This document shows, one piece after another, positions 1 to 12,579 of a stretch of DNA of 64,000 nucleotides (within the stretch, counting starts at the first letter, position 1; each line of letters begins with the position of its first letter). Made by a program: the position numbers and the translations under genes. The notes under the pieces were generated by a model. That model had not been told where the DNA came from and did not search any database. It saw nothing but the letters and a program-made list of their open reading frames with translations. This DNA is from Mercurialis annua (Eukaryota; Streptophyta; Magnoliopsida; Malpighiales; Euphorbiaceae), in the NCBI RefSeq assembly GCF_937616625.2, contig NC_065570.1, positions 66,925,665 through 66,989,664 on the forward strand, read 5' to 3'.

Positions 1-1481
1 TTGTAAGTCCTTTAGTATATGATATATTTACCGGATCTTAGATCAAAATTATTGTTTTCCTTTATATTTTAACAAATCATATTTCCTCGTAACATTTTAA
101 TTTCACACAACAGAAATACTCCTTATGAGGAATTTTAATTACCTAAAATCTAAATATCAGAGAAACAGTAATTTCAACCTAAAAAAAGTGTAGTTTATTG
201 ATATAAACCTGTTGAATCATACTATTGTGCTATATTTTTCTTGAACAAGCATAAAGATGGTCCTTGTTTAAAATTACAAAATGTAGTTGCATAAGAAGAT
301 TAAAACCAGCAATCATATTGATTTCATGAGTTGCATTTGCAGGTAAGAAGAGCTCTTGTAGTTATGTATCAAAGAGATGAAATAGAGTATAAGCATGAGC
401 GACGCATTATCGTACGGAAACTGTAATCTATTACGAAATCTCCCGAATCGAGTGAGGAACTGGATCAAAGGTTAGTTAGTGCTTCAAGAACATGATTGTA
501 AAATGTTTGTTCCTTGTGGTTTACTTTATAGGTCGAAGGTTAGCCTGTTTGATGAATTTGTTTATCTGTAAAATTATGGCTTTAAAAAATGTTAGGAAAA
601 AACTGCAATTCTTGCCATTTTTCATTTAGACAGCTTAACTTCATCTTCTAGGATAATTCTTAACAAAATTTTGTTAGATGTTGTGGATGTTGATCTTGAA
701 AAATATTTAAGCTGCTCTTATATATGGTTTATTGAATTTAAATTTGCATCTCTTACCAAAATATTCTCTAAAATCATAGAAATTAAGAATTTTTTTCTTT
801 CCCGTTAATCAAGTAATCTTAAAAAATGATAAATGAAAAAAAAAAACAATTTAATCCTATTCTCAACAAATGATCAAGTGATTGCAGTAATTATTTATTT
901 ATTTTAAAAATACTCTTCATTGGAAAATAATCTAATATATTTTTTTACAATATTACATTCAATTTGCTAGTATTTTTTATTGATTAATTATTAAAAAATC
1001 CATAATTTCTGTAAATTTTTTTGAATAAAAAAAATCCTGAAAATAGAAATTAAAATAAAAAAATCCTTTGTTCGATTCATATTATATATACTTACAATAT
1101 TACTTGTTATATTAATAGATAAGTAATTTTATCTCTTTTTAAATAATTATAAAAGTTATTTAAATATATTTATACACTTAATAAGTATATGCTATATACT
1201 TTATTTATACTTTTATGTTGGTTTATATAAATTGAAATAATAATTCAATCATATGTACAAATATCTATCCATATATAAAATCATCTTGTTTTATTTAGGT
1301 GTTATAATATGTGGCATATTCACTACATGGACCACATAGTGACTCAATTATTAGTAAAGTTGAAGGGTTCCCAATTCTTTCTAACCTATAATTGCATATC
1401 CTTTTTGACACATAATGAGTCAAAAGTTGATGTTCCAATTCATAGTTGTAGGCCCATTAGCTTTTGTGAAGGAATCGTAAC
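1..1481. other. AT-rich intergenic DNA with one possible orphan exon
   Basis: No gene was recognised. At 343-471 on the + strand a segment is bounded by a plausible acceptor (tttgcag) and donor (caaag/gttagt). One frame reads a basic peptide (VRRALVVMYQRDEIEYKHER) before a stop. It resembles no family I can name and may be a captured exon. The rest is simple AT-rich sequence. Confidence 0.25.
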
Positions 1482-1489
1482 AGACGAAA

Positions 1490-4400
1490 GGGGTGAGCAA
1501 GAACCGAACCAAACCGAAAAACCGAACCGAACCGAACCGAACTTTGTTGCTTGGCTCGGTTTTTCGGTGAAAATGGTTTGGTTCGGTTTCTATTTTACGT
1601 AAAGTTTGGTGTTCGGTGTTCGGTTTGGTTTGGGTGTTTTGAAAACCGAACCGACCAAAAAACCGAATTAACCGAACATTAATATAAAATATATATATTT
1701 TTAAAAAATAATATCCATATATACTTATATTAATGAGAATATCACAAAAATACAAGAAAAGAGTCTACCATTTTCATACTTTACAACAAAAAATAGATTT
1801 ATTACATGTACACAAAAAACATTACACAAATACCACCTTGATGAGGTCAGCGAATCCTTCACCACGTGATCTCAACATTATTACTGCTTCTACAGCTATT
1901 TTATGTGCTTGGGAGTTAGAGTCAATGACTAAGTGCCACGTCTTTTCTTATGTTGCTTTCATACACAATATACCAACAAATATTCAATCTGCTCCCTAAA
2001 CTTGGCCAAAAAACTAATTTAGGTTAATTTCATACAGCAACTAATTAAATATAGTCTATTAAAAATATATTTATAAATTAAATATAGTCTATTAAAAATA
2101 CATATATAAATTAATTTAAAATATTTTATACAGCAACTAATTAAATATAGTCTATTAAAAATAAATAAGCACTAGAAAAATTTAATTAGTATTATTACAT
2201 ATATATTTAATTAACTACAATAAATAATTATGTATCAAACACATATATGTAAAAAAATGCACAGTATATAATTTAGTAAAAATGTATCTATCATATATCT
2301 ATTTAAATATTTTTAAAAATATATCTATCATGTATAAATTATGTATCAGCGATGTATCTATTAAATACATTTAAAAAAATGTGCCTATCATGTTCTATAT
2401 TTTTTATAGAATCTGACGATGATCTATTTGAATATATCAGATATGTATCCACTCTACAAATAATACTCCAATGATGGTAGTCCTTGAAACTATAGAACTT
2501 GACAAATCAAAAATGTATCAGCGATGTATATAATATGTATCATATATGTATCGGAGATGTATCAAATTATATGTTTGATAATTTTTCAATTTTCAACGTA
2601 ATTTGATAATTTTCTTTTTAAACACGTATAAATTATGTATCAGAAATGTATCACATATGTATCTGAGATGTAACAAATATTTATCGAATATTTTGCATTT
2701 CTACTCATTTTTTCCTTTGTTCCACCTTTGACTACCGGTGAAATCATGAAAACGAACCGATCAAATATATACAAAATCATAAATATAATAATACTAATTA
2801 AAATGAACGAATTAGTTCATTTTAATTAGTATTATTACATATATGTTTATAAGATTTTCTAAATATAAAAACTAACCAATCAAATTAATTAGTTAATTCA
2901 ATTAATGTATCAAATATGTATCTATCATGTATAAATTGTGTAGTAAAAATGTATTTATCATGTATAAATTATGTATCTATGATGTATTTATAAAATACAT
3001 ATAAATAAATGTATATATCATGCATAAATTATGTATCAAACCGATCAAATTTGTCGATTGATTTAATTGATTCGGTTAATTAAACTTCAATTTTACTACA
3101 TCTCATTCACTTTCTCAATTCAAAATTTTGAAAAAGATAAATTAACATACCTAGGCGTCGTTTAACTATTTTTTTTAAAAATTATAAATCAATATTATCT
3201 AATATATTTGAAATGCATCAAATATGTATTAAAACACAAGAAAAAGTGTTTGAACGATCATATATCAAACATGTGTCGGGGATGAATAAAATATGTATCA
3301 AAAATGAATCAAAGATGTATCAGATATGTATCGAAAATATGTATGGAATATGTATCAAATATGTATCGGAGATGTATCCATCATATAAATAAAAAGAATT
3401 AGATTACAATTAAAGTCAAAAAATAAAATACATGGGGGTTGCTTGGCTGTTGAAATAATTATGAAAATATGGTAGAAAAGTTTACATTAGTCAGTTAATT
3501 CAATTAATGTACCAAATTTGTATCTATCATCTATAAATTGTGTATCAGAGATGTATTAAAAATATATTAAAAATATATTCGAATTAATGTATCAAATATG
3601 TATCTATCATGTATAAATTGTGTGTAAATATCAAACTAAACTGATCGAATTAACAACAACGATGGCAATCCTTGAATACGTATCCACGCTATAAATAATA
3701 CTCCAACGATGGCAGTCCTTGAAACTATAGAACTTGACATATCAGAAATGTATTAGCGATGTATTGAATATGTATCATATATGTATCGGTGATATATCAA
3801 ATTGTATGTTTGATATTTTTTCAATTTTCAACGTAATTTGACAATAGTATTTTTAAATACGTATAAATTATATATCAGAAATGTATCACATATGTATCCG
3901 AGATGTACCAAATATTTATCGAATATTTTGTATTTCTACTCATTTTTTTCCTTTCTTCCACCTTAGGCTTCCGGTCAAACCATGAAATCAAACCGATCGA
4001 ATATAAATAAAACAATAAATATAATAATATTAATTAAAATGAAATAATTAGTTCATATTAATTAGTATTATTACATATATGTTTATAAGCTTTTTAAAAT
4101 ATAAAAACGAAACAATCGAATTATGTATCATGTTTAATATTTTTTTTATAAATATCACGTATAAATTATGTATCGAAAATGTATCACGTATGTATTCGAG
4201 ATGCATTAAATATATATCGGAGATGTATCGAATATTTATAGATAAAACTGACCATATCGGCTTCGATTGAATCAAACCCGAGAACAATATCATCAAGCTT
4301 CCCTGTAATGCGAAATCAATCAAGAAACAAAATTCATTGAATTGTTAAAAGCAACTTTGGTTATCGGGAACAAAGAGGGAAGTGATGGTGGCACCATAGT

Positions 4401-5255
4401 TGGTGAGGTGGAGATGAATGGTTCCATTGTTGAGTTCAAAGAGCTGCTGGCTCATCTTTTTTATTGTTTGGTTGTGTTATGGTGTTTTCCTTCTTCTTTT
4501 TTTCACCTGCAATTTCAAAAAAAAAATGAAAGATGAAAGAGAAGGCAAAGGATGAAAATGACGTGGAGAAAAAGAAATTGGTAAACACATATGTGATTTG
4601 GTAGACACATGTTGTCTTGGAAAGAAGGTGGTGGTGGTTGAAAATAATAATAAAAGATGGTATTTTATGAAAGAATAATTGTAAGAAAGTAAACAAATAA
4701 ATTAAAGTTGTATTATGTGAAAAAATGGGTAATTATTATGGCTTTCTTGTTATTTTCTCTATATTAATATGTATTTTGTCTTTATATCTTAATTATTGTT
4801 GATGTATGAGTTAATAATCGTTATTTAAATATATATAAAAGTTTATTAGACTCTAATTATTTAAGTAGAGGGACAAAAACATATGTATATATACTTTCTC
4901 AATTCACAAATCCTAATATTTGTAATTATTAATGGAGGTTTTTATTTTATTATGTTATAATGTATTTGTAGTTTTAATTTATGGGCTTCACTTTAACTTT
5001 TTATTAAAAATTATAGACTTTATTTTAATTTTTTATTAAAAATTATAGGCTTTACTTTAACTTTATTTTATGGATTTTAAAAATCCAAACCGATCAAAAT
5101 TATGGAAACCGAACCGAACCGACCGAAATTTTTCGGTTAAAAAAATTTTGGTGTTTGGTTAAATAAAGAACGGTTTGGATTGAGATTTTCTCAAACCGAA
5201 AACCGAAAAAACCGAAAAAATTCGAACCGAACCGAACCGACCGATGCTCACCCCT
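1490..5255. mobile_element. hAT-like element, 3.8 kb, non-autonomous
   Basis: The left end begins ggggtgagca and the right end finishes tgctcacccct. Both subterminal regions are built from CCGAACC/GGTTCGG runs in inverted orientation (about 1500-1670 and 5090-5245). The 8-mer agacgaaa sits directly outside both ends (1482-1489 and 5256-5263), which fits the 8-bp target duplication of hAT elements. No transposase frame is visible inside. A short frame near 4342-4536 (includes GNKEGSDGGTIVGEVEMNG) may be a captured gene fragment, but I do not recognise it. Confidence 0.7.
2230..4260. repeat. Degenerate ATGTATC-rich tandem region
   Basis: Dozens of copies of atgtatc occur, usually followed by (a/g)(a/g)a(a/t)atgtatc, giving a loose period of about 10-20 bp in several blocks. 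They fill most of the interior of the hAT-like element. Two blocks, near 2500-2700 and 3720-3960, are near-duplicates of each other (both run into ttgataatttt...ttcaacgtaatttga), showing internal segmental duplication. Confidence 0.7.
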
Positions 5256-5263
5256 AGACGAAA

Positions 5264-6104
5264 TCACGTTCACAATTCATAGTTGTAGGCCCATTACAAC
5301 TCGGTTTTTGCAAGACAAAATTCATGCAAAGGTCTCTTTATTTTATCGGTTTTATTTGAGAGGACCTTCTTCTAAAATTTGTTATATCCATACTTGGCAA
5401 AATTATGATTATAAGATCCTCACGTGGATAGAAAATGGCAAATGTAATTCACTCTCGCTAAGTGAGATTCTGTAAAAAAAAAAATTGACATGATTTTTTA
5501 AATTTTTAATCCCCATAAAAATATATAAAATATACATAAAATTAAAATATTTGGAGTGAATTTTTCCTTTTTTTTTTCTCCAATGTTTTCTCCAAAAACA
5601 GTGGATTTAAAAATCCCAAACAAAAATTTCTTATCCATTCTTCGTGTCACTGTTAATTTTGTTTAGTGCCACCTGCATAAACTCTAATAATAATAAAAAT
5701 AATAATATTTCTTCAAATCTTGAAATGTAATAAATCCGTTTTGCCGCAAACAAGACAGCTTGTATTTGATTATGTAAGGAAAATAGTGGCGAATCAAGAA
5801 AGGAAGCAGAAACAACAGTAGAGAGATTATTTAGGTTATGAGGAAAGCAAATTATTCTTTTTGATCCTCTACATCGGAAAAATATGAGAGTCATTAAGAT
5901 CCCAAAAACATTAAAAGATCTTTTGAGATAAACACAACGTAACTGTTGATGAAATAAGGACAATGGTGAATGTTGCTTTCTTCTTTGACAATTACATAAT
6001 TTTCTTTACTTCAAATAGTATTACTTATTCTGAATTAATTTAATATCTATACTAATGAACAAGATCATTGGTCTAATTAAGGTTTTTATAATTATTTGTT
6101 GAAC
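5264..6104. other. Intergenic DNA upstream of the truncated lectin/aerolysin copy
   Basis: The 24-bp sequence around 5272-5296 (attcatagttgtaggccc) repeats one at 1436-1460 on the other side of the hAT-like element. A + strand frame near 5735-5815 (includes LPQTRQLVFDYVRKIVANQE) looks protein-like for about 30 codons and then has stops. It was not recognised. Nothing here matches the first agglutinin domain of the other two gene copies. Confidence 0.4.
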
Positions 6105-7734
6105 AAAAAATAAATAATCAAGTTTTTTTCACTTTTGTTGATTGGAATACATTAGTTAAAGTGCCTAGACATGTGGCATTCAAAGGCTTCAATGACAGAT
6201 ATATTCGACACGTGGTGGGCGGTGGAAACAACTTCAATCAATTCTCATCCGAGGATCCTAACAGCGAGAGATCGGGTTATGAGATCATACACCATCCCGA
6301 TGGAAATATTCGTGTGAGGTCTAATATTGTGGGTCGATTTTGGAGACGAAGTCCGAATTGGATATGGTCAGATTCAACAGTTATCACAGACATTAACACT
6401 TTGTTTTGGCCGGTTAAAGTTGGTGACAACGCCATTGCTCTTCGCAACGCAGGTAAAAATAGTTTTGCACTATAATTTGTTAAAACATATTTTAAACTAA
6501 TAATTTTTTACTAGTTTGGACTAAAATATGTTGCGGTAGACCTTTTATATTTCGGTAACAAATATTTCATTTTTCGCATTTTGATGACCAAACTTTATTT
6601 TCGTTACAACAAAAAATTATTCAGTTACTTCTGCCAAAATTTTACTTATTACATGGCAATAGAAAAATACTCGCTAACCTAATTTTTCCACACCAACTTA
6701 ATTGCACGTGTAGGCCACATAGACGATATTAGGGAAATTACTTTGTTAACTATGTCGCTTATAGCTAATACTTCGTTTTTTTAGTCCTTTTGTTTATATG
6801 GCATCCTTATGTGCCATTCTTACATGGCAAAGTTGGTTAGCAAATAATTTTTCAATGTTATATAAGTAATTTTTATTTTTTTAGAAATGAATGAGTTACG
6901 AAAATAAAAGTTTGGTTATTAAAATGTAACAAATGAAATGTCGGTTGTAACTTAGATGTACAACGTCTATAGTTTATTAACTGCAAAATATTTTAAAGCC
7001 TCGTAATTTATAAGAAATTTTGTATAAAGCAACAATATAAAATGTGCTGTCATTTTTTGCGGGTAAAAGTTAATGAGAACATCATTGCTCTTCGCAATGC
7101 AGGTAATAACAGATTCTGCAGTATTCTTTCAGCAAACGGTCACACCAATAGTCTTAATGCTGCAGAGAACACTATTACAAGAGAAGCAAGATTAACAGTT
7201 GAAGAGCTTGTTCTCGACAGAAGTATATTTAATGTTCGATTTCGCATGGAAGACGCTCGAATCTACGACGAGCAAGCTTCAATAGCAGGCATTGGTTGTC
7301 CTATTAATGAATCTGAAAGACCAGCTACTTTAACTGTTACAATTGGTTATGAAGATACATCGTCATTTACGTTTAGCAATAGTTTATCGATATCGGCTGG
7401 AGTAGCAACCACCATCAGAACTGGCATCCCACGCATTGCTGAAGGAGAGATTTCAATTTCTGCTGAGATAACTACATCATTGGAGTGGAACAGAACGACG
7501 GAGGAAACCAGAAAAGCCGAAGCTGCCTTTGAAGTTGTTGTGCCGCCTAAAAGCCGGGTCAGGGTTCACTTTATATCAACAAAAGGGACTTATAGAGTTC
7601 CTTTCTCTTACACTCAGCGAGACAGGAGCTCTACTAATGGAAACTTTATAACTACTGACCATATTGATGGTATTTACACTGGTATCAATTATTACAGCTT
7701 CCACTTCGAGAAACATGCAATAGAGCCTCTTTAA
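6105..7734 (+). pseudogene. Copy 1: 5'-truncated amaranthin/aerolysin-like gene
   Basis: Two exons remain, about 6105-6452 and 7103-7734, joined by a 650-bp phase-1 GT-AG intron. They encode one amaranthin-type agglutinin domain (FSSEDPN, FWRRSPNWIW and TLFWPVKV are present) and a complete aerolysin-like module ending FSYTQRDRS...HFEKHAIEPL. Homology to copies 2 and 3 stops near 6105, just before the FTF(V/I)DW linker, so the first agglutinin domain and start codon are absent. Exon 1 has no in-frame ATG, and a TAA lies in frame about 30 bases upstream of the homology break. Exon 2 is uninterrupted and 632 nt long, as in the other copies, so loss of function may be recent or an upstream exon may lie elsewhere. 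A MITE enlarges the intron. AATAAA-type signals follow near 7877. Confidence 0.8.
6530..6975. mobile_element. MITE inside the intron of copy 1
   Basis: Imperfect terminal inverted repeats of about 80 bp: the left arm includes atttcatttttcgcattttg and accaaactttattttcg, and the right arm is its reverse complement. The insertion explains why this intron is 650 bp against 213 bp and 113 bp in the sister genes. Confidence 0.6.
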
Positions 7735-8979
7735 CTCTCAATGTCCATCTCGTTTGCTCCATCAATCGACTTCTTAATTATTGTCACCTTTGCTTCGCTT
7801 TGTACTACTATATTATGTTCAATTATGTTTTGTACTCTGTTGTTTTGGGTTTGTTTACTTTTCTTAAATTACATGCAAATAAAAAAAATGTTTATTATGT
7901 ATATATGATTGATGGTATTATCCACATTGGAATAATATCTTTCGTTACTTGGTATTGTTTTATCAACTAATTATTATTATAATTTTGATAATTAGATTTA
8001 TAAATTTTAGATGTTATGGAGTAAGTAAATTGATTTATATTTACAATTATCTATTGGGTGGTTAAGTTGGCGGAATTAAAAATCCCTTTTAGCCCTGACT
8101 AAATTATATGTAATTAATAAATATATAGATTATTTATTTGTATAAAATTTATAGTGATAAAAAATAATAGTAAATATTATAATAGATCATACATTTGTTG
8201 CGACTGCTGTGAGGTATTTGCATTCTCAAATTAAATAGATGGTACACTATACTCCAATCACATTTAGTCATTGAACCAAATATTCTGAAAAATTCTATTT
8301 TCATTTCTAAATTTCTTTCGGAGGAAATTTCTGGCATGTCGATTGTCAAGATCCTATAAATACACATATGCAGTCTCATTTTATCTCTAACATTTATTTT
8401 ATATTCATCAATTGAAATCTGTTATATATATCATCCACAATTATATATATAGAATCAAACTCAATACGTCCTTTGTTTGTTCAAAAATTATGTACAAATT
8501 ATCTTCTTTATCATAAAAGGGGTTGACACTTTTCGGTGTCCTAATAATAAATTTATCCATAATCTAAACTGATACATGAAGATTAGTTTTTATCAAGTTA
8601 ATTTTTAAAAAGTAGACAAAAATCCAAATAACAAAATTCATTAATTATCAATAAAATAAGATTAGTTATCATTAAAATAAAATTAATCATCAACAAAATA
8701 AAGTAATAATAATTAAAAAAAACTAATTTGTTGTAGTCTAATTAATTTTTCAACTTTCCATAGCAAAATCAATTTAGATGATCTAAAAATTTAATTTATT
8801 ATAATTACTATATAAATACATAAATTATAATTAATTTATACAAATAAAAAATATACAAAAAAATAAAACTTACTTAAAATTGGAAGTGATCATGGATTGG
8901 TTCTAAAGAGTTAAAATTAGAGGATTGTTGGAGTTAATAATATTGACCAAAGATAAATTTAAACTAAAAATTTCAAAAA
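7735..8979. other. 3' flank of copy 1 and AT-rich intergenic DNA
   Basis: About 7740-8010 is alignable by eye to the 3' flanks of copies 2 and 3 (ttacatgcaaataaa near 7870, then a ccacattg...aataatatc stretch). It therefore belongs to the duplicated unit and probably holds the polyadenylation signal. The remainder is AT-rich, with no gene recognised. Confidence 0.5.
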
Positions 8980-10302
8980 GGCCTTATGATTAAAAAAATT
9001 CAAACCTTTAAGATTTATTATAATTTAATTTAAATTTTTTAATTTTTGTAATGATAGCCAAATTGTATTTTTTCGTTATAATAATAGCTAAATCGCACTT
9101 TTTATGCGAAAGTTTTATGAGTAGTTTTGAATTTTTTTGTCACTTTTTTTTTACAATCAAATAATCTTACATTAAAATCAAGCAGTTACAAGTGTAAGAA
9201 TTTAGAAAGGATATAACTGTTTCTAATTACCTGACATGTGACAAGATATAAAATCTTGATTCGCAGATCGCCTTATAAAATAAAAATAAAAATTACATAA
9301 CTGATCTATCACAAGAAAACTCACTAATCCTTCGTAAAAAAAAGACAAACAAATCTGCATAAAGAAAGGACAATAAAACTTTCGTAAAAAAAAACAATCG
9401 CTATAATAAAGATATAAAAAAAATTAATATAACATATAAACAATTTCATCTTCAATCTTGAAAGGTATTTATCTATCTCTGATTTTTGATTTGCATATAT
9501 ATTGAAATTAATGCGTCTCGTCGATAGATTTACCAATAAAAGCAAAAAAGATGAAAAAAAGTCGGCTATTTATTTTATTCTGAAGCAATAAAAAAGAAAT
9601 GGCTACCACGGATATTAAATTCCGTAGATCACTAAACTTTTCTCAAATTATAAAAATATCATTAATAAAATTTTCTTATAAAATGACCACTAAACTATAG
9701 CTTTTTATACAAAAATGTTTCTGTTGTTAAGAAAAAACACTAATTTTTTTTTGTGAATTACAAAAAAGTCATTGGATTATACCTTTTATTACAAAAAAGT
9801 CACTGAAATATATATTTTTTTTTGTAATTTTGACTTGCCACATAAGCAAAAATGTTGCGTTTTTGCGTGAAAATGGTACGTTTTATATTGGTGAACCCTT
9901 TTGTAATAAAAGATATAGTTCAGTGACCATTTTGTAAGAAAAGTTTGTTTGATGACATTTCTGTAATTTGAGAAAAGTTTGGTGAGCTACAAAGTTAATA
10001 TCTTGGCTACCGACAAAGGAAAAAATAAACCATTGACGGGAGCTGAAGCGAAAAATAAAAGAAATTCTTAACGGCTAGGATAATATTATGCCTTATTTAA
10101 TGTTTTTTACTTTTTATGGCTTTTAATGTATCATTATTTACCAATATAAAAATAGCCTAACAGTTTAATTGAAAAAAAAAAGTTTTATCATTAATTTGGT
10201 ATTGCAATAAAAAATATAATTTGACTATTGTTATCAAAATTTAAAAGTTTGAATTAAATTGCAATAAATCAAAAAAGTTTGAATTTTTTTCACTGTTAGA
10301 CC
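8980..10302. mobile_element. Mutator-like inverted-repeat element, 1.3 kb
   Basis: The left arm (from 8980, ggccttatgattaaaa) and right arm (to 10302) are inverted repeats of about 100 bp. They are related to the arms of the 17395-17774 element (both carry the ttcaaacctttaag/tccaaacctttacga motif). Flanking 9-mers are only partly alike, so the target duplication is uncertain. A second element is nested inside. Confidence 0.5.
9608..10003. mobile_element. Nested 396-bp MITE with 8-bp target duplication
   Basis: tggctacc flanks both ends (9600-9607 and 10004-10011). The terminal inverted repeats run about 100 bp, the left starting (c)ggatattaaattcc and reading ...aaacttttctcaaatta. The interior is AT-rich with no coding potential. 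Confidence 0.7.
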
Positions 10303-11838
10303 ATTTGAAAATTATGTTATAAAATTGGAGAATTAAATTAGAAAATTAGGTTAAAGTATTTAGGAATTAATAGAGAATTGAGTAGAAGATTCAAAAATGT
10401 TTTGTTAATTATTGGATTAGTTGGATTTCTTTTGAGAATTTTATTCTCTCTGGGTATATTTATTTGGATATAAATTATCTGAGTCACTAGATTTAGGTCA
10501 GATTACATAAAGATCATTAAACGGATTTTTATTATAAAAGTGTCACTGAAGTCGACAACTTATTATAACGGGATGTCATTCGCATAAAACTCGCCGTTTT
10601 TAGTGACATGGCTTGCCGAATTTATCCACATCATCCATGTCTCATTTGCCACGTCAACAAATGAGTCTCATGAATTGAAAATAAATTTAATAAAAATTTA
10701 GGGACCATTTTAAACTCTTTTTCTTTTTCAAAACTAAAACGTAAATCTACCCAGTCGTCACCCCTATCATTGCCACCACCACCTTCAATTCTTGTCTTGC
10801 ATTTGTCGAGTTCTCTTCCATTGCCGGTGTTGGCTCTTTATCTGGTTCTTTGTCGCTACTTCTACTTCTCAGCCGTTGGTTCTGCTTCTCCGCCGCTGCT
10901 TCTGCTTCTCTGACGCTGCCTGCTTCTCTGACGCTGCCTGTTTCTCCACCGCTGCCTGCTTTTCCGCCGCTGCCTGCTTTTCCGCCTTTGGTTCTGCTTC
11001 TCCGCCGCTGTTTCAGTTTCTATCGTTTCATTTTTCCATTTTTTTCTTCCATTTCTCCACCGACAGCGTCCCCCACCCTCAAACAGATCTCTTCATTATT
11101 AAAGTGTTTACTTATTTCAATTTTTTTAGTTCTACAACTCCGGTTTTGATAGGTTACAAAAGCAATAATGAACCATTCTTGTAGCAACAGACTGATGGGG
11201 ATGATGTAAATGAATTGGCTGCCGGCAGTGGAAATAAATTTAGTGCTGATAGTGGTAACAAATCTTTCCATTTTGTGGTTGGATTGCTGAGAGATATAAT
11301 GAGATTTTGAATTTGTTATTAGTAATAAACAGATTCTCGCTAACGGCAAAGAAGACACATTCGTCAAATTTCATCCAAGTAAGATCCTTAGAATCAAAAT
11401 GATGATAGTAGAAGAATTAGAAAATAAATGGTAAAAATCTTTCGAATAAAAATGATAAAATACAGAAATCTTTAGATGTTATTGGCTTTTTCTTAGGTTT
11501 GATAATTTTAGTTTAAAAATTTCGACTTAATTACTCAAAAGCCCCCCACCTTTAAACTTTTTTTTAATTGCACCCTGACGTAGGAAAATCCTCTCAGAAA
11601 ATCCTCTGATAAATCTCAAAACATCCTGCACGATAAACTTTATACAACCACATATATATTGCCAAGTTTTTGAAAATAAAATACTTAAGTTTTATAATGA
11701 TTTTTAAACGCGAAATTTTTTTAGGTAAAATTTAGGCTTACTACGGGTTTCGAAACCAAAATTTCCATTTCTTAGCGCCGGTCGCGGCTCGAGAAATCGG
11801 GTAAGGAGATAATTTAGAGGGTTGGTACTTAGTAAATA
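10303..11838. other. Intergenic DNA with a small GC-richer patch
   Basis: About 10480-10640 resembles the long-TIR elements nearby (gtcactgaagtc..., acaaag...tcattaaacgg). A GC-richer stretch, 10740-11110, contains an 18-bp minisatellite. About 11524-11580 is a lone arm of the GGCCTAAT MITE family. No gene is supported. Confidence 0.4.
10880..11010. repeat. 18-bp minisatellite (gctgcctgcttctctgac type)
   Basis: Tandem units of 18 bp such as gctgcctgcttctctgac, gctgcctgtttctccacc and gctgcctgcttttccgcc follow each other across about 130 bp. Both long open frames here (Ala/Cys/Phe/Ser-rich or Pro/Leu-rich) are products of the repeat. Confidence 0.75.
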
Positions 11839-12221
11839 GGCCTAATTACTTAAAAACCACCCACCTTGTAATTTTTTTTTCATTTATACCATGACCTAGG
11901 AAAATTTTCAATCGTACCCTATTTTCGATTTTTATGTTTCATCTCTACCCTAATGAGTTGAATTGACCTATTTTCTTTTGAAAAAGAGTTTAAATTAGTC
12001 CTTCATTTTTAATCGATATTCTGATAAAACGTTAATGTTAATCATTTATATATCTTATTTTTAATATTTTCATCCTTAAATTAATTAAATTATCAAAAAA
12101 TTTAATTTTGGGGTACAAATGAAACATAAAAATCGAAAATAGGGTACAATTGAAAATTTTCCTAGGTCATGGTATAAATGAAAAAAAATTACAAGGTGGG
12201 TGGTTTTTAAGTAATTAAACC
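11839..12221. mobile_element. Mutator-type MITE, GGCCTAAT family, 383 bp
   Basis: The perfect 9-bp target duplication tagtaaata lies at 11830-11838 and 12222-12230. Terminal inverted repeats are about 110 bp (left ggcctaattacttaaaaacc; the right arm is its near-exact complement). This is the same family as 16723-17226. Confidence 0.85.
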
Positions 12222-12447
12222 TAGTAAATAAGACGATATATAGTAATACTCATTCTGATTTCGCTACCAATTATTGTAACGGATCAAATAACTAAGGTAA
12301 TTTAAATAAATCTTCTAAAACATGACCTACTTATTAATTTTACCTCAAGATTTTAATTTTAGCAATAATCACTCAAAAAATTTGAAAAATATTCACCAAT
12401 CTCTCATCACTCAAAATAAGTTGATTTTCACTTAAATTAGGACATTT

Positions 12448-12579
12448 ATGTCCTCTTCTTCTTTAACCGGAATAGAAAAAAAATTGGATGATTCATTGAG
12501 AATCTGTGATGAAATTCTATGTAGGATTCCTGTTAACGGCCGTAAAGTTCCGCCGGAGAGAACCGTCTTCGCCGCCTGA
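12448..12579 (+). other. Small open frame of 43 codons, unrecognised
   Basis: An ATG-initiated frame (begins MSSSSLTGIEKKLDDSLRIC, ends TVFAA) has locally plant-like codon use and higher GC than its surroundings. It may be the 5' end of a captured or decayed gene. Downstream, near 12805-12870, a roughly 30-bp segment (gccggtgaacaat) is repeated. No family is recognised. Confidence 0.25.

Noticed and set aside
1309..1999. Open frames on both strands near the left end of the hAT-like element
   Set aside because: They are produced by CCGAACC/GGTTCGG repeat runs (Glu/Pro/Asn-rich) and AT-rich flank.
5631..5963. Open - strand frame of 110 codons
   Set aside because: No recognisable motif. The opposite strand has an equally plausible short protein-like frame, so neither is supported.
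10792..11184. Two overlapping + strand frames of about 100-130 codons
   Set aside because: Both run through the 18-bp minisatellite. The composition (Ala/Cys/Phe/Ser or Pro/Leu) follows the repeat and no domain is present.
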